This document shows, in pieces, positions 50,401-61,488 of a stretch of 64,000 nucleotides of DNA. Where the stretch lies: positions 26,849,213-26,913,212 of the forward strand of contig OX467084.1 in the NCBI GenBank assembly GCA_950106755.1, read 5' to 3'. Source of the DNA: Climacium dendroides. Its lineage: Eukaryota; Streptophyta; Bryopsida; Hypnales; Climaciaceae. Under the pieces are notes generated by a model. That model was given only the letters and a program-made list of their open reading frames with translations, ran no database searches and had not been told where the DNA came from. The position numbers and the translations under genes are program-made. How positions within the stretch are numbered: the first letter of the stretch is position 1; every line of letters begins with the position of its first letter.

Positions 50401-50829
50401 CAGGCAGTCAGTCAAGTGGATGAGAGAAACACAGTCTCTCCAATCTATTCAACAACACTGGGCAGGGTTACCCAAGGTGGCCTAACCTGGACTCACTCAT
50501 TTTCCCAGCGTGGTAAGGCCGCAAGTCTATCATCTCATCTTCAGAATTGAATGCTATTTTTTTTTGGCTATTTTTTCTATTCTTTCAGAAGAGAACGGGT
50601 AACTCTGTTTCTCTCCATTTTGGGTAATTTGCATTGCCGTTGGTTTGAAGTTCTGAGAAGTTTTTTAGAATCAGATTTTTGGCATCCTGTCATATTTTTC
50701 CCATCCGTTCATGAAAGATCTTTTGTGCATTTACAAGGTGCAGGCACTATGCAAGTGAAGGCACTCTGCTGCAACAGTGGATCCTACATGGTCAGCGTTA
50801 AAGCGCAATTTGGAGAAGTGGAATGTTAG
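47474..50829 (+). CDS. Uncharacterised protein with possible organelle leader
   Basis: I do not recognise the family. Six exons, 47474-47851, 49024-49248, 49861-49940, 50171-50243, 50404-50512 and 50744-50829, join in frame to 316 codons plus stop. The first ~85 residues are rich in Arg, Ala and Ser and poor in acidic residues beyond the first dozen (for example RRLARAAAALQSRF, then FSSSSSLR), as in mitochondrial or plastid targeting peptides. The rest, from about 150, alternates short polar and hydrophobic runs with many Ser/Thr (GRIAFIAGSDLQSRHRLTVE; KKLVIFSRYND; GGLTWTHSF; GSYMVSVKAQFGE). This would suit beta strands, perhaps an outer-envelope beta-barrel; that is inference. Exon 3 uses the acceptor GAATGAG|AAT, because an earlier CAG would bring a stop at once. 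Model certainty is lower than for the named genes. Confidence 0.6.
47890..48370. repeat. Diverged ~175-198-bp tandem units in intron 1
   Basis: Three units share GCCATGG.TTGCT, then AACCCTAAA, GAAGAGTT.CAG, TACGGTGTCAC.GGTTTTCAG and GAATTGAAATC.ACTGTTG. They start at about 47898, 48073 and 48271. The first and second are closest. Confidence 0.8.
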
Positions 50830-52094
50830 CCTTCCTGTACCATTCATATTTCATTTGTAGATTATCAATTTTACATATATCACTCCTATTCTTCAAATCA
50901 AATGCTTTTAGAAAGAAAATTTTGCAGCTTTGGTCGGAGTTTCATTCAGTTCGTAAGTAGTTGCCCACACACAATTCATACACTTGTCTAAGATTTAAAC
51001 TTTATGCCACCCAGGAATTTGTTTTCTGTGCCAACTATTTTTTTTTGTCACATCACAAATCTGTTGTTGGGCAGTCCCAAATTTTCTGCAAAGGTGGCTG
51101 TGCGAAAGTGAAATTGGAGGAAATTTTAACCTCTTAACCCCTCAGCGCTCCAACTTCCAAAATCTGAGAGAGGTTCCATGCGTTTTTTTATTCATCCAAA
51201 CTAATGCTTGCCTTTTCTTTCTTTTAAGCTTTTTGTATGATGAATTTGATGAAATTGCAATAAATAATATATAGTAGTGTGCCTTGTGTCTTGCCACAGT
51301 CAACATAGTCAAAACAAAAATAAATGTAATTTTTTAATTTTTAGTTCATAAAAACTTCAAAATTCAATAACTTTCTCACCGTAGGTCCAAATTCCACCAA
51401 TGCTAATCCATTCACCCTCCCCTTCAAGGTCTTTCCAACCATACCAAGAACGTATAAAATTACCAATTTTTCTAATTTTTCTAATTTTTTAATTTTTAGA
51501 TCCAAAAAAGACTACAAAATTCAATAACTTTTATACTATACGTCCAAAATGCCACAAAACCAAGCCAATGCACCCCTCCTTGCCAAGGGCTTTCCGATGG
51601 TACCAAGCACGCGAGTGGGGGACGCACAGTCCGGGAGATCTCAACGTGACAAAGAAAACAAGCAAAACAAAACAAACATGTTGTCTTAATAGAAGAAATA
51701 TTTGTAAAGATATATGCAAAAATATGCAAAATTTCAAGAAAGAATTTAGGCGTTGAGGCAATAAGGATCAAACATTCAAATTTGGAACAATAGATGATTG
51801 CAATCACATCCAAGGCATACAAAAATGCAATTTTTCATACTTTAATTTTTTAAAGATTCTTGTGTTAAATTTCTAACATTTGTAAGGCATAGATCTTGAG
51901 AACTTTATTTTACAACATTCTATAGTTCAAAGGATACCAATAGGTGTGGTTTACATTTAAGGTAATGAATAATTATTTGACTGATTTTAGGTGTCATTAA
52001 CTTAGTTGAAAAGTAAGTTTGGTTTTATACTTCATTGAGGTAGGGGTACAAAAGTCCTATCTTCTATTGAAAATCTATCCATTTGGATTATATT
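50830..52094. other. AT-rich spacer, no gene seen
   Basis: The first part is probably the 3' untranslated region. Two near-copies of a ~100-base stretch (AAAATTCAATAACTTT..., then GTCCAAA.T.CCA.. and AATGC) occur at about 51357-51450 and 51513-51610, so this spacer too holds an old tandem duplication. No gene was seen. Confidence 0.5.
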
Positions 52095-54960
52095 ATATCT
52101 ATCACCCTTTGATATTAAAGAGGTAATTGCAAACTACTACTCTATTTCAGTAATATCACATTGTGTGAAAATACGATTTCTATGTATGCATGATTGAAAA
52201 TATTTTTATAAAATATTTAAAATAATTATTTTAAAGACTTATTGAAATCTTTATCATGCATTCTATTCAAATATATCAAATTTTTACTAATATGTGATAC
52301 AATGAATGCGTAGTATAGCAAGCACGAGCCCCTAGTATTAATGATAGCATTTGTGATATTATAGAGGGACTTATGATTTTAGTAGTATGACTAGCAGTTG
52401 TTGCAACTAAGGTGATATTAAATAGGATTCATTGGATGATATTATAGAGGTAACAAATCCATTGCTTCTCTTGGCTTTACACTTCTTTACACTTCTATGA
52501 TTTTGTGCTTTTGTGAGCATTGAGCTTTCATGATTTCAATTTTCTATTGCTACTACCAAATGATTTTGAGATTTATTCAATTGAAGCAATTTTGGATTCC
52601 ACAACAATTAAGTTGTTCACAAAGTTTTTGAGATTTATAAGTTTTTCTTTTCAATTCTTCAATTCTTCAATTTGGATTGCCATTTTTTGTAATAATGGAG
52701 TCAAATTTCTAATGCATTCTAATGTATGTGTATATTTTATAGTATTTACCATTGCATATGTTTCATTCATCATTCAATAAATTTCTATTGTACATTTCAA
52801 TATATGCTTACTTATAAAAAAAATTATACAAAGATTTTAGTCATTTTTATTTGAAGATTTATTGAAATTTTATTTTGCATTCTATCTAATACATAAAAAT
52901 TCTTATAAAATTCTAATGATGAATGTGTAGCATAGCAAGCGCCAACTGCTAGTATTTTAAATAAAAATTTAATTCTTTGGAATTTAACAAAATTTATTAG
53001 TGGAATGAAACTTTTAGTAGAGGCAAATTTTTTCAAGATTCTTTAGTAAGTGGAATGAAAATTCTTTTTGGAATTTTTTTAGCAAGAATCTTACAAATTC
53101 TAAAATTTTATTGAGTAAAAAATCAATAATTAAAATATGACTCCAAATATTTATGGTTCTTGTAATTTACTTCAAAATCATCCAAAATTGTCAATATAAT
53201 ATTTAAATATCTTATACACATTTGAAATCTTTCACAATGTTTTGGAGAATTTTGAAGTGAATTATGAGAACCTTAAATATTTGGAGTCATATTTTTTATC
53301 AATAATATTTAATTTCATAAGCTTTAGAATTCATGAAATTCTTTCCAAAAAATTCCAAAAATAAATCTCATTTGACTTATTAAAAAATCTAGAAAAAAAT
53401 ATTTACTTATTATAAAAGTATTTTTATTAATAAATTTGATTAAATTATTAAATAATTATAATTTATTTTAAAAATTTTGAAAATTCATTTTGTGCAGTTG
53501 TGTAATTTGTACCACAACATTTCCAAATTTTGCTTAAAATCTCTAATTCTTCAATTAACTATAACAATTTTTATAACTATACAAAACATTTTGAAAGACA
53601 TTGTATGATTAATATTGGCTACTACTATGAACAACACTTTGAAATTTACAGTTTGTTCATATGGGGTCCAAAAAGACAATCTAAGAGAATTTGTAATCAT
53701 TTTCAATTAGTTGCCAATAAAATCAAATAATGATTAGATGATTAAATCCCTTAAGGACTATATGTGCAAATTTTGCACAATGGATAAACACAAGCATATG
53801 CCAAGCACACAAAATTGTGATATTTCATCTCTCATTTCATCTACATCTTTTTTTGTAGATTTTTATCTTAAATTTTCTATATTTGTATGATATAGATTTT
53901 TGAAGATTTTGTTTTGCAAATATACTATAACGCAAAGGTCACCAATATGTTTTACCTCAAAAGTAACTTTTTGAGCTCAAGAAATGACCCTTCAAAAATG
54001 CCTTCATTTAATAAATAAAATATAAATCTTAAAAATCACCAAAAGTAGAGTTTAAAATTTTGAATTTCAAAGGAAAATTTCATGTAAAAATTACAAATAT
54101 TGAATCTAGAAAAAAAATTGGATTTTTTTTTGAATTTTTTGCTTAAAACTTTATTGATGAATACTAGCGGTTGGCGCTTGCTATGCTATGCATTCACCAC
54201 TAGAATTTTATAAGAATTTTTATGTATTAGATAAAATGCAAAGCAAGAGTTTCAAAAAATCTTTAGATAAAAATTACTGAAATCTTCATATAATTTTTTT
54301 AATAAATAAGCATATATTGAAACTTGACTCAATTGTTACAAACAATGGCAACCCAAATAGAAGAATTTAAAGGGAAAAATTGTAAATCTCAAAAGCTTTG
54401 TGAACAATTTAATTGTTGTGAAATCCAAAATCAGTTCAATCTAATAAATTTCTCAAATCATTTGGTAGTGACAATAAAAATTTGAAATTAGAAGCTCAAA
54501 GCTCACAAAAGCACAAAATCATAGAAGTGCAAAAGAAGTATAAAGCCAAGAGAAGCAATGGATTTGCTACCTTTATAATATCATTCTATGGATGTTCTTT
54601 AATATCACTTGAATAGCAACAACTATATTATTTCTATAATATCACCCTTTGTAAAAAGTGATATTACAGAGGTGATTGCAAACAGCTACTCTATTTCAGT
54701 AATATCACATTGTGTGAAAATACGATTTCTATGTATGCATGATTGGAAATATTTTTATAAAATAATTAAAATAATTATTTTAAAGACTTATCAAAATCAT
54801 TATCATGCATTCTATTCAAATATATCAAATTTTTACTAATATGTGACACAATGAATGCGTAGCATAGCAAGCACAAACCTCTAGTATTAATGATAGCATT
54901 TGTAATATTACAGAGGGAGTTATGATTTTAGTAGTATGATTAGTCGTTGCAATTAGTAGT
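52095..54960. repeat. Composite of nested direct and inverted repeats
   Basis: A ~310-bp direct repeat occurs at about 52095-52410 and 54645-54955; both contain TCAGTAATATCACATTGTGT and ATTTCTATGTATGCATGATT. Just inside are inverted arms of about 450-520 bp: 52430-52960 has CATTGCTTCTCTTGGCTT and AGCATAGCAAGCGCCAA, and 54150-54600 has their reverse complements. The ~1.2-kb core has no coding sequence. The word GATATTA(T/C)AGAGG recurs at several edges. It resembles a nested or rearranged non-autonomous DNA transposon. There is no gag/pol sequence to support an LTR element. Confidence 0.7.
53132..53298. repeat. Inverted repeat, ~65-bp arms
   Basis: AAAATATGACTCCAAATATTT at the left meets AAATATTTGGAGTCATATTTT at the right. 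The arms continue inward with a few differences, around a short AT-rich centre. It lies in the core of the larger composite. Confidence 0.8.
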
Positions 54961-55254
54961 AGATCAAATCATATGGGTATGATCTATGGTTCATGTTCTA
55001 CAACTTTTGCTTGAAATTTTTCATTAAATTATATATTTTGAGTTGCATTTTTTAAAACATGTTTACAATTTTGAAAATTTTGATCCTTTAGTCTTTGAAG
55101 GGTTAATAACCAATAAACCATGCTCAAATGCTTATTTGAGCAATTTTAGTTGCCTTACATTGCAAAATTTGAGTCTTATTCTCAACAATTTTTTATAATA
55201 CTTCTAGTTTATTTCACATCTTATGACTTTTGGTTTGTGCTTGCAATATATATT

Positions 55255-55456
55255 GGTTGTTGTATGAAATTAGAAAGACCCTACAATAATGACACTAAAT
55301 TATACTAATTTGAAAATTATGTGAATTTGCAATGCATACTAGTAAGGAATTGCATGGTTGTTGTATGAAATTAGAAAGACCCTACAATAATGACACTAAA
55401 TTGTACTAATTTGAAAATTATGTGAATTTGCAATGCATACTAGTAAGGAATTGCAC
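55255..55456. repeat. 101-bp tandem duplication, nearly identical
   Basis: The segment starting GGTTGTTGTATGAAATTAGA at 55255 is repeated at 55356 with only about two base differences. It is far younger than the other tandem repeats of the window. Confidence 0.93.
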
Positions 55457-56637
55457 ACTATTTTAGATAAATCCATATAATGTGGTCTCAAGAAAGAATG
55501 ATGCTTAGAAGTAATGTGTGCCTTTAGCATTTGAATGCAAGGACCAAAATAGTGTGCACTCATTTTCAAAGAAAAAAAAATGAACTTAAAAATAGTGTGG
55601 GCAAAAAATAGTGTGGGCAAAAATTAGATAGTATTGTCAATATTGATGAAAGCAGTGGGGAAGTAGTGAAGGAGATGGAAGCCCAGTTACCAAAGGAGAA
55701 CCCTCTACTTTTACCTCACTTTGTAGGAGAGCTTTAAAATAATATAAAGACTTCAATAGCATGTGAGATGCTTTTGGAACAAGTCTCTTCTTTGTTTCAT
55801 ACACTTTTGGAACCCATACAAATAAGGCCCCAGATTGAATGTCAAATCATTCTAATGCTGGGAAAAATTTACAAATGTATTGGCGTTACTTATTTTTTAT
55901 TTGTTTTTTAATGCATATTCAAACAAAAATGAAATTTGTACATGGCATTCATTAGTAGGCTTGAAATTTCCATTTTATCAAATAACGTAAGGTAGGAGGC
56001 TACTTAATCATGCATCGAAGGGAAGCCGATCATGTTGAGAATTCTGTGGCACGTTAAGAATCGACGAAACTATTCGCCCTATTTCCGGAATTTTTTGAGG
56101 CGAGTTGAAATTATTAGGGATTTTCAAACTGACTTCGCCCCAAAGTAAGCCCAGGAGAGTATGCATTCTGAAGTCAGCAGACTTCAAAAAAGGAATTCTG
56201 GATTCGGAATCACTCGAACCTTTTAAAGAACATAGCGCACAATTAATGGCCTGCAACATTCGAGCCTTCTACCTTGCTGGCAAGTATGCTTGCACAGGAT
56301 TGTGTCACTTTCTTCAGGATAGAAGAAAGTCGAGCTTACAATTTTCTTAAAACTCATGATGCGTCAACCACTTGCAATCGAGAAAAATGATATCGCAACA
56401 TTCATCAGTCGCTGGAATTGTCACTCCGAGAGTACAACCAATAAGCAAGCATTTGTTTTCACGAGCACCGTTGCAGGACATAAAAGCTACAAAACATACT
56501 GAACAAAAGAATTTCCATTGCAAAAGCAAAATCTCCATGCCAAAACATTCAGCTCTGTGGGTCGGTAATCAAGAAAGATGCATCTTATAAGTTGGCGAGA
56601 CTCAGCCAGACTATGGCAATAGCCGAACAGAAATGAC
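55457..56637. other. Spacer and 3' flank of the eS6 gene
   Basis: AT-rich at first, more balanced from about 56000. No protein similarity in the small frames. The last few hundred bases should include the 3' untranslated region of the minus-strand ribosomal gene. Confidence 0.45.
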
Positions 56638-58105
56638 CTAGGCCTCGGGCTTTGCGATGGAGGCACGAGACGCGCGTTTCTTCGCCAAACTCTCACTGCG
56701 ATGATCACGTTGCTCCTTAATACGAAGAGACAAAAGCTTCTGGTACTCCGCTGCTTCCGTCTTCGCCTTAGCAACCCTCTGCTTCTTGATTGCCACTCTG
56801 CGACGCTTCCTCTGCAATGTCAAGGGAGTCACAAGCCTCTGGATCTTGGGTGCCTTGCTCCTCTTCTTACCTGATGGCACTCCCATGTAAGTCACGAAGG
56901 TAAAAAAACAACACTCGCATCTACAATTAATAGCAAATTTTCATTTGACAGTCCTCTCAGGAGAAGAGAGATTGTACCTGTAGCCGACACAAAGCTGCGG
57001 CGATAGGTGTTGACATACTTCCTCACGTCGTCCTCCTTGGTAAGGTTGAAAAGCTTGCGAATTTTAGTGGCCCTCTTGGGACCCCTCATTCTTGGCTTCT
57101 CAATATCGGTGAGGCCAGGCAGGTCATTGTCGCCTGAAAGACATGAGAAACCACATTAGTTTACACAGGTATCCCCTCATTAGGAAAGGTATCCATAAGA
57201 TACACGAATTCACCTGACAAAATCGCAACACTGAAACAATACTAATCATTTACCAGAAAACAGAAGTCGCATGCTCTCAACCTCTCTATTTCTACCAAAC
57301 CAAGAATTTCCAAAGGAATAATCTCGAATGCTTTTATAGTCGTCATCACAGCAGTTCTAGAATGCCATCAATCTACTCAGTGTCTAAGAGGAAATGAAAG
57401 TGATTTACCTTGTTTGACAATAACAAGGTTAAGGACAGAGAGGTCGGGGCTAACAATACAACCCCTGACAGACTTGCGTCTGCGCTCTCCATTGCGCCTC
57501 CCGTGTCCTCTGAAACACGATACTCCTGCCAAGATTTCAGGAGCAAGCCATCAGGGCCTCGTTCGCAAATCGAAGGCATCGTGGAGTTACAGCGTAAAGT
57601 GAAAAGCGCAGGTTTCATTCCCCTAAAAGAGCTTTACCTCGGTGCATAAGGAGCTGGACACGTCCTTGAGTCAGAACTCCCTGTTTCATTGGGAAGCCCT
57701 GCTTGTCGCAGCCGCCCTTGATCTTGAAGATATACCCCTTGAACTCATCTCCAAGCTGGTCACCGCTGACTTCTTGAGCCAGTCTCTTGTCGTAGAATTG
57801 GCGGCTGAACCACAGAAAAGATATCAATACACCAAAAAACTTGCTTAGTAGAGAGTAAGTAGGACACTCCCACGCACTGCTGGGAAAACACCATCGAACA
57901 AGAAGAAGGCGCAAAATGGCGAAACCCTAAACAGGACACAAAGTGGCGAAACCCTAAAAAAAAAACGACACACCGAAGGAATAAGGAGGCGCCGCAGTGC
58001 AGCGAAAAACGCAGAATGCAAGAGAAACACTCACAGCTTGGCATCGTCATCGATCTCCACCTTCTTCTGGCACCCCGTGGTGGGGTTTGCGATGTTGAGC
58101 TTCAT
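56638..58105 (-). CDS. RPS6: 40S ribosomal protein S6 (eS6)
   Basis: Five exons on the minus strand, 58105-58035, 57804-57638, 57525-57409, 57133-56978 and 56870-56638, join in frame to 247 codons plus stop (Arabidopsis 249-250). The start [20 protein letters not shown] is typical. [73 protein letters not shown] and [18 protein letters not shown] are all family blocks. The basic tail [10 protein letters not shown] type ends with Ser residues ([12 protein letters not shown]) that could serve as S6-kinase/TOR targets, as known for eS6. The protein is part of the small ribosomal subunit in the cytosol. The gene is intact. Confidence 0.97.
57922..57958 (-). promoter_or_regulatory. Two teloboxes (AAACCCTAAA) in eS6 intron 1
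   Basis: AAACCCTAAA occurs at 57922-57931 and again at 57949-57958, in the first intron just after the start exon. Teloboxes are a known feature of plant ribosomal protein gene promoters and 5' introns. Their role here is inferred from that. Confidence 0.55.
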
Positions 58106-58620
58106 AGCGCCGGCGTTAGGGCGCAGAAGAGGATGGCGAGCAAGCACGCAAGGAAAAAGGAACAAGACGGAAGGGCTTGGGGCCTTTCTACCGTTTGCAC
58201 AGACGTTACGGGCAGGCTTTCCAAAGGCCGGGCAGTGAAGGTCGGGCAGCCTCTTGTGTAATTAGTATTATTAGTGTAATATAATATATAGTATGTCATA
58301 CATTATATTAATTATGTGTATATAAAATGTAGAGTATTTGTGGAAACTCGTGTCACCCTTTTCATTTGTAAGTAAATGGTTATCTTTCATTCTATTTTTC
58401 ATCTCCATCTTTGAATTTAAAGAAGGAACCTACACTATAAAGTTTACTATTTACATGTAGAAATATTAGATTTTAGAGTTTGAAGTTAATATGTTTGTGT
58501 AGTTATATTTCTCTTTTTCTACAATGGCATTATAGAATTGATAATTACCTCTTTTTTTTCCAATCAAATGGTAAACCATGGCATTAAAAAAGAAAAGGCT
58601 ACAAAAATTGCATTTGTATA

Positions 58621-58674
<54 letters not shown>

Positions 58675-60380
58675 CCCATGATGTCCTTTGACATAGTTGA
58701 ATTGAATTTAATCCATTATGAATTTTTTTTAATTAATTGAAATGAACCCCTAAAATTTGTATTGTTTTGAGGCCACCACTACTTTGAAAGACTTGTAATC
58801 AAAGTACAATTGAAGTCTTCATCTTTATATATACTTTAATAAATTGGCAAGAGTCAATTCTTTCTATTTCAATTGGTTGAATATATCTTTGAAAAAATTT
58901 AGAGTATAAATCTTCAATGTTTTTTATTTTTTATTTTTTTGGGGGGGGCACAAATTACTCCTCAATGAATCAATGATTGCAAGTTCAATATATCCATATT
59001 CTAAACATGATATTTTTCTAGTCCTTCCCAACTCAAGTGCTATTTGGACTTTCAAAGTTTTATAAACTAATACACGTGTCCCCTAACTTCTACATTTTTA
59101 GCCATTATATTGGAAAAAGTGTTAATATATGAAAAATCTTATAGGCATAATACTCTTATATTTGGTTTTCAAATAATTTTAAAGTACAAAGTTATAGGTA
59201 GTGAAAGGAAATACTAAACTATTGATGCCTTTGACAAGAAGTAGCAAACTATAAATTCTAATGTTGTAAATATCCTAGTATAGTTGATGTATCTTTTACT
59301 TTCAAGAAAATTTGAAAAGTTACAAGAATTGATTTTAAAAAATGACTTTATCTTTTTTTCCAAACTTCATTGTGTTGCTAAATGAAAATCACAATAATTT
59401 TTTATTTATTTAATTGGTTTATAAAATTTTAATATTTTTTCTATCAAATTATATTTTCAATTTATGTTCTTTTTTTAGAAAACTCATGAAAAAATTAGAT
59501 CATGATTTTTAGAAGTTACAGGTGAGATTAAAATTGTATCAATTCTAATATATATTAGAATAATCTGAAATTTTGACTATAAAGGAAGGTTAGAATGAAT
59601 AATTTGAGTTTGTAATTAAAAAAATTTTAATCCATTTTTAAAGATAGAGATGAAGGGGATTGCCAAAATTTGATAATTTTATCACTTAAACTAAAATTAC
59701 TATGATTATGAATTTTGAAAGACAAAAGTTGGTTTAGATCCATGTTCAATGTATTAATAGACTACAACTCCAAAACTATTCATTTAAAAGACTACTTCTT
59801 GTTCACTTTGGCACTTCAATCAAGTAGATATGTTATGAAAAGAATGAAAGAATTGATGGTGGGAAATCAAGAACTCATGTTTGGAAATTAGTCCGTAGCC
59901 TTTGCTGCACTCTTGCCACCCTATTGACTACTGATGGTGTGTGTGTTGGTGATGGATGGCTCTACCTTAGCCTATTCCATTTGAGTTAGGATTTGAGATA
60001 TGTTAAATCATTCTTTTTATAGTCATCGCATATATAATTCAAATAAATAAAGTTAGTGTAAGATAGCATAAAATAGTTTAGACAACATAAATAAATATCT
60101 TCATCTTACACTTGATCTCCAAATGAGCAATTTACACAAACTTTAAAATTTATGTTGTGTAAATGTTGAAAACTCAATCCAACTCCAATGCAATTCCAAT
60201 CCTATAGGTTGCAATACTCAACCTACATTAAAAAGCTCAAATTCAAGTTCAAGATGATCTTAAACTATCAAATGATAAGGTACCCAAACCAAATGGTATG
60301 GTTGCAATTTCAATACCTGGTAGTGATAGGTGGTTTATCTAATATAAAATTAGCCTCTCTACCTCACTGAACCCCTCACA
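58106..60380. other. eS6 promoter, then AT-rich spacer
   Basis: The first ~150 bases are GC-balanced and should be the eS6 promoter and leader. Beyond about 58260 the DNA is AT-rich without recognisable genes. Confidence 0.5.
58619..58670. repeat. (TG)n(TA)n microsatellite
   Basis: A short TG run is followed by about twenty TA dinucleotides. Confidence 0.97.
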
Positions 60381-60429
60381 GTGTGTTGTTCAACACTCTT
60401 GTGTCAAAAAATCCACTCAAATCCACCCT

Positions 60430-60802
60430 CAACCACCATCATCACTTTGTATACATCTCCAAAATCAATATCTACTTATGTAGAGAAAATGATTTTAAAA
60501 CCCCTACCAAAAAAACTTTGCCCCTTCATAACTTTTACATACAGTTTCTAAATGTTGTATTATTTGGTACATTAGAACCTCCTTTCACTTACCAACAAGA
60601 AAATTTGAAAATTTGAATAGTCTAATAACTTAATAATAGTAATAAATAGGCATAGTTTCCAAATGTTGTGTTATTTGGTGCATTGGAACCTCCTTTCATT
60701 TACCAACAAGAAAATATGAAAATTTGAACAATCTAATAACTTAACAATAATAATAACTGGATACATTAGCAAAGAGTGGTGTTTGGGAGGTGCCCATTGC
60801 CC
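60430..60802 (+). mobile_element. MITE, family M1 (copy 3), with internal duplication
   Basis: Shares ACATCTCCAAAATCAATAT, CCTTCATAACTTTTACATAC, CCTCCTTTCACTTACCAACA and AGTCTAATAA with the family. A block of about 125 bases, from the TTTC(T/C)AAATGTTGT word to the CTAATAACTTAA word, is present twice. The ends are poorly kept. Confidence 0.7.
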
Positions 60803-61056
60803 TCCAACATTCAGAGAACTAGCTAAAATTCACTCCATTGCTACTTAAAATTTTCAGTAGCTAAATGTATATAAAAGAAAATCCTTGAAAAAATTAAATT
60901 TTAGCCAAAACTCCAACAAACAATAGAATTTGATAGCCTATTTGCAACTTCCTCCACATTGAAATTGGCATCTATTTAGTCCGTTTTGTCTTATAGTACT
61001 CCCAATAATCCTTTACAACTTGCAAAATCCCTTCTTTCTATTTTTTCTAATACTAC

Positions 61057-61320
61057 TAAGGTAGGTACACCCAAAACCGCCACTTTTTGCTACTGAGCCT
61101 ATTTTCTATTATTAGACTGGTCAAATTTTCATATATTCTTGTTGGCAAGTGAAAGGACCAGAGAATGTGGCAATTGGATACTGTAGGCAAGAGTTATTAA
61201 GGAACAAAGTTTGGTTCTGAAAGCGTTTTTTCCACATAGGTACAGAACTGATTTTGGAGATGTGCACATAGTATAGATGGCGGTTTGAGGTCACTGGCAC
61301 ATTTGGGTGTACCCACCTTA
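61057..61320 (-). mobile_element. MITE, family M1 (copy 4), fullest copy
   Basis: It starts TAAGGTAGGTACACCCAAA and ends with the near inverse TTTGGGTGTACCCACCTTA, so the ends are 19-bp inverted repeats with one mismatch. Length is 264 bp. If the outer TA is the target duplication this is a Stowaway-type element; otherwise the class is open. There is no coding capacity. Confidence 0.8.
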
Positions 61321-61488
61321 CTCACTCTCAAGGTAGCCAAAGTTGATGCCTGTTTGTTTGGAAGGTAGCATATTGCACTAAATTCCATAAACTAGTTCTG
61401 GGATCACTCCCTCCAGCGCGTGGTTCTCACCTGCGCATCTTCAGGAGCTTACTGCTGCAGCTCCTTCTGTTGCTGCTTTCATGGTTCC

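Noticed and set aside
52095..54960. LTR retrotransposon flanked by ~310-bp direct repeats
   Set aside because: No gag/pol sequence, no clear primer site and large inverted arms inside; a composite DNA element fits better.
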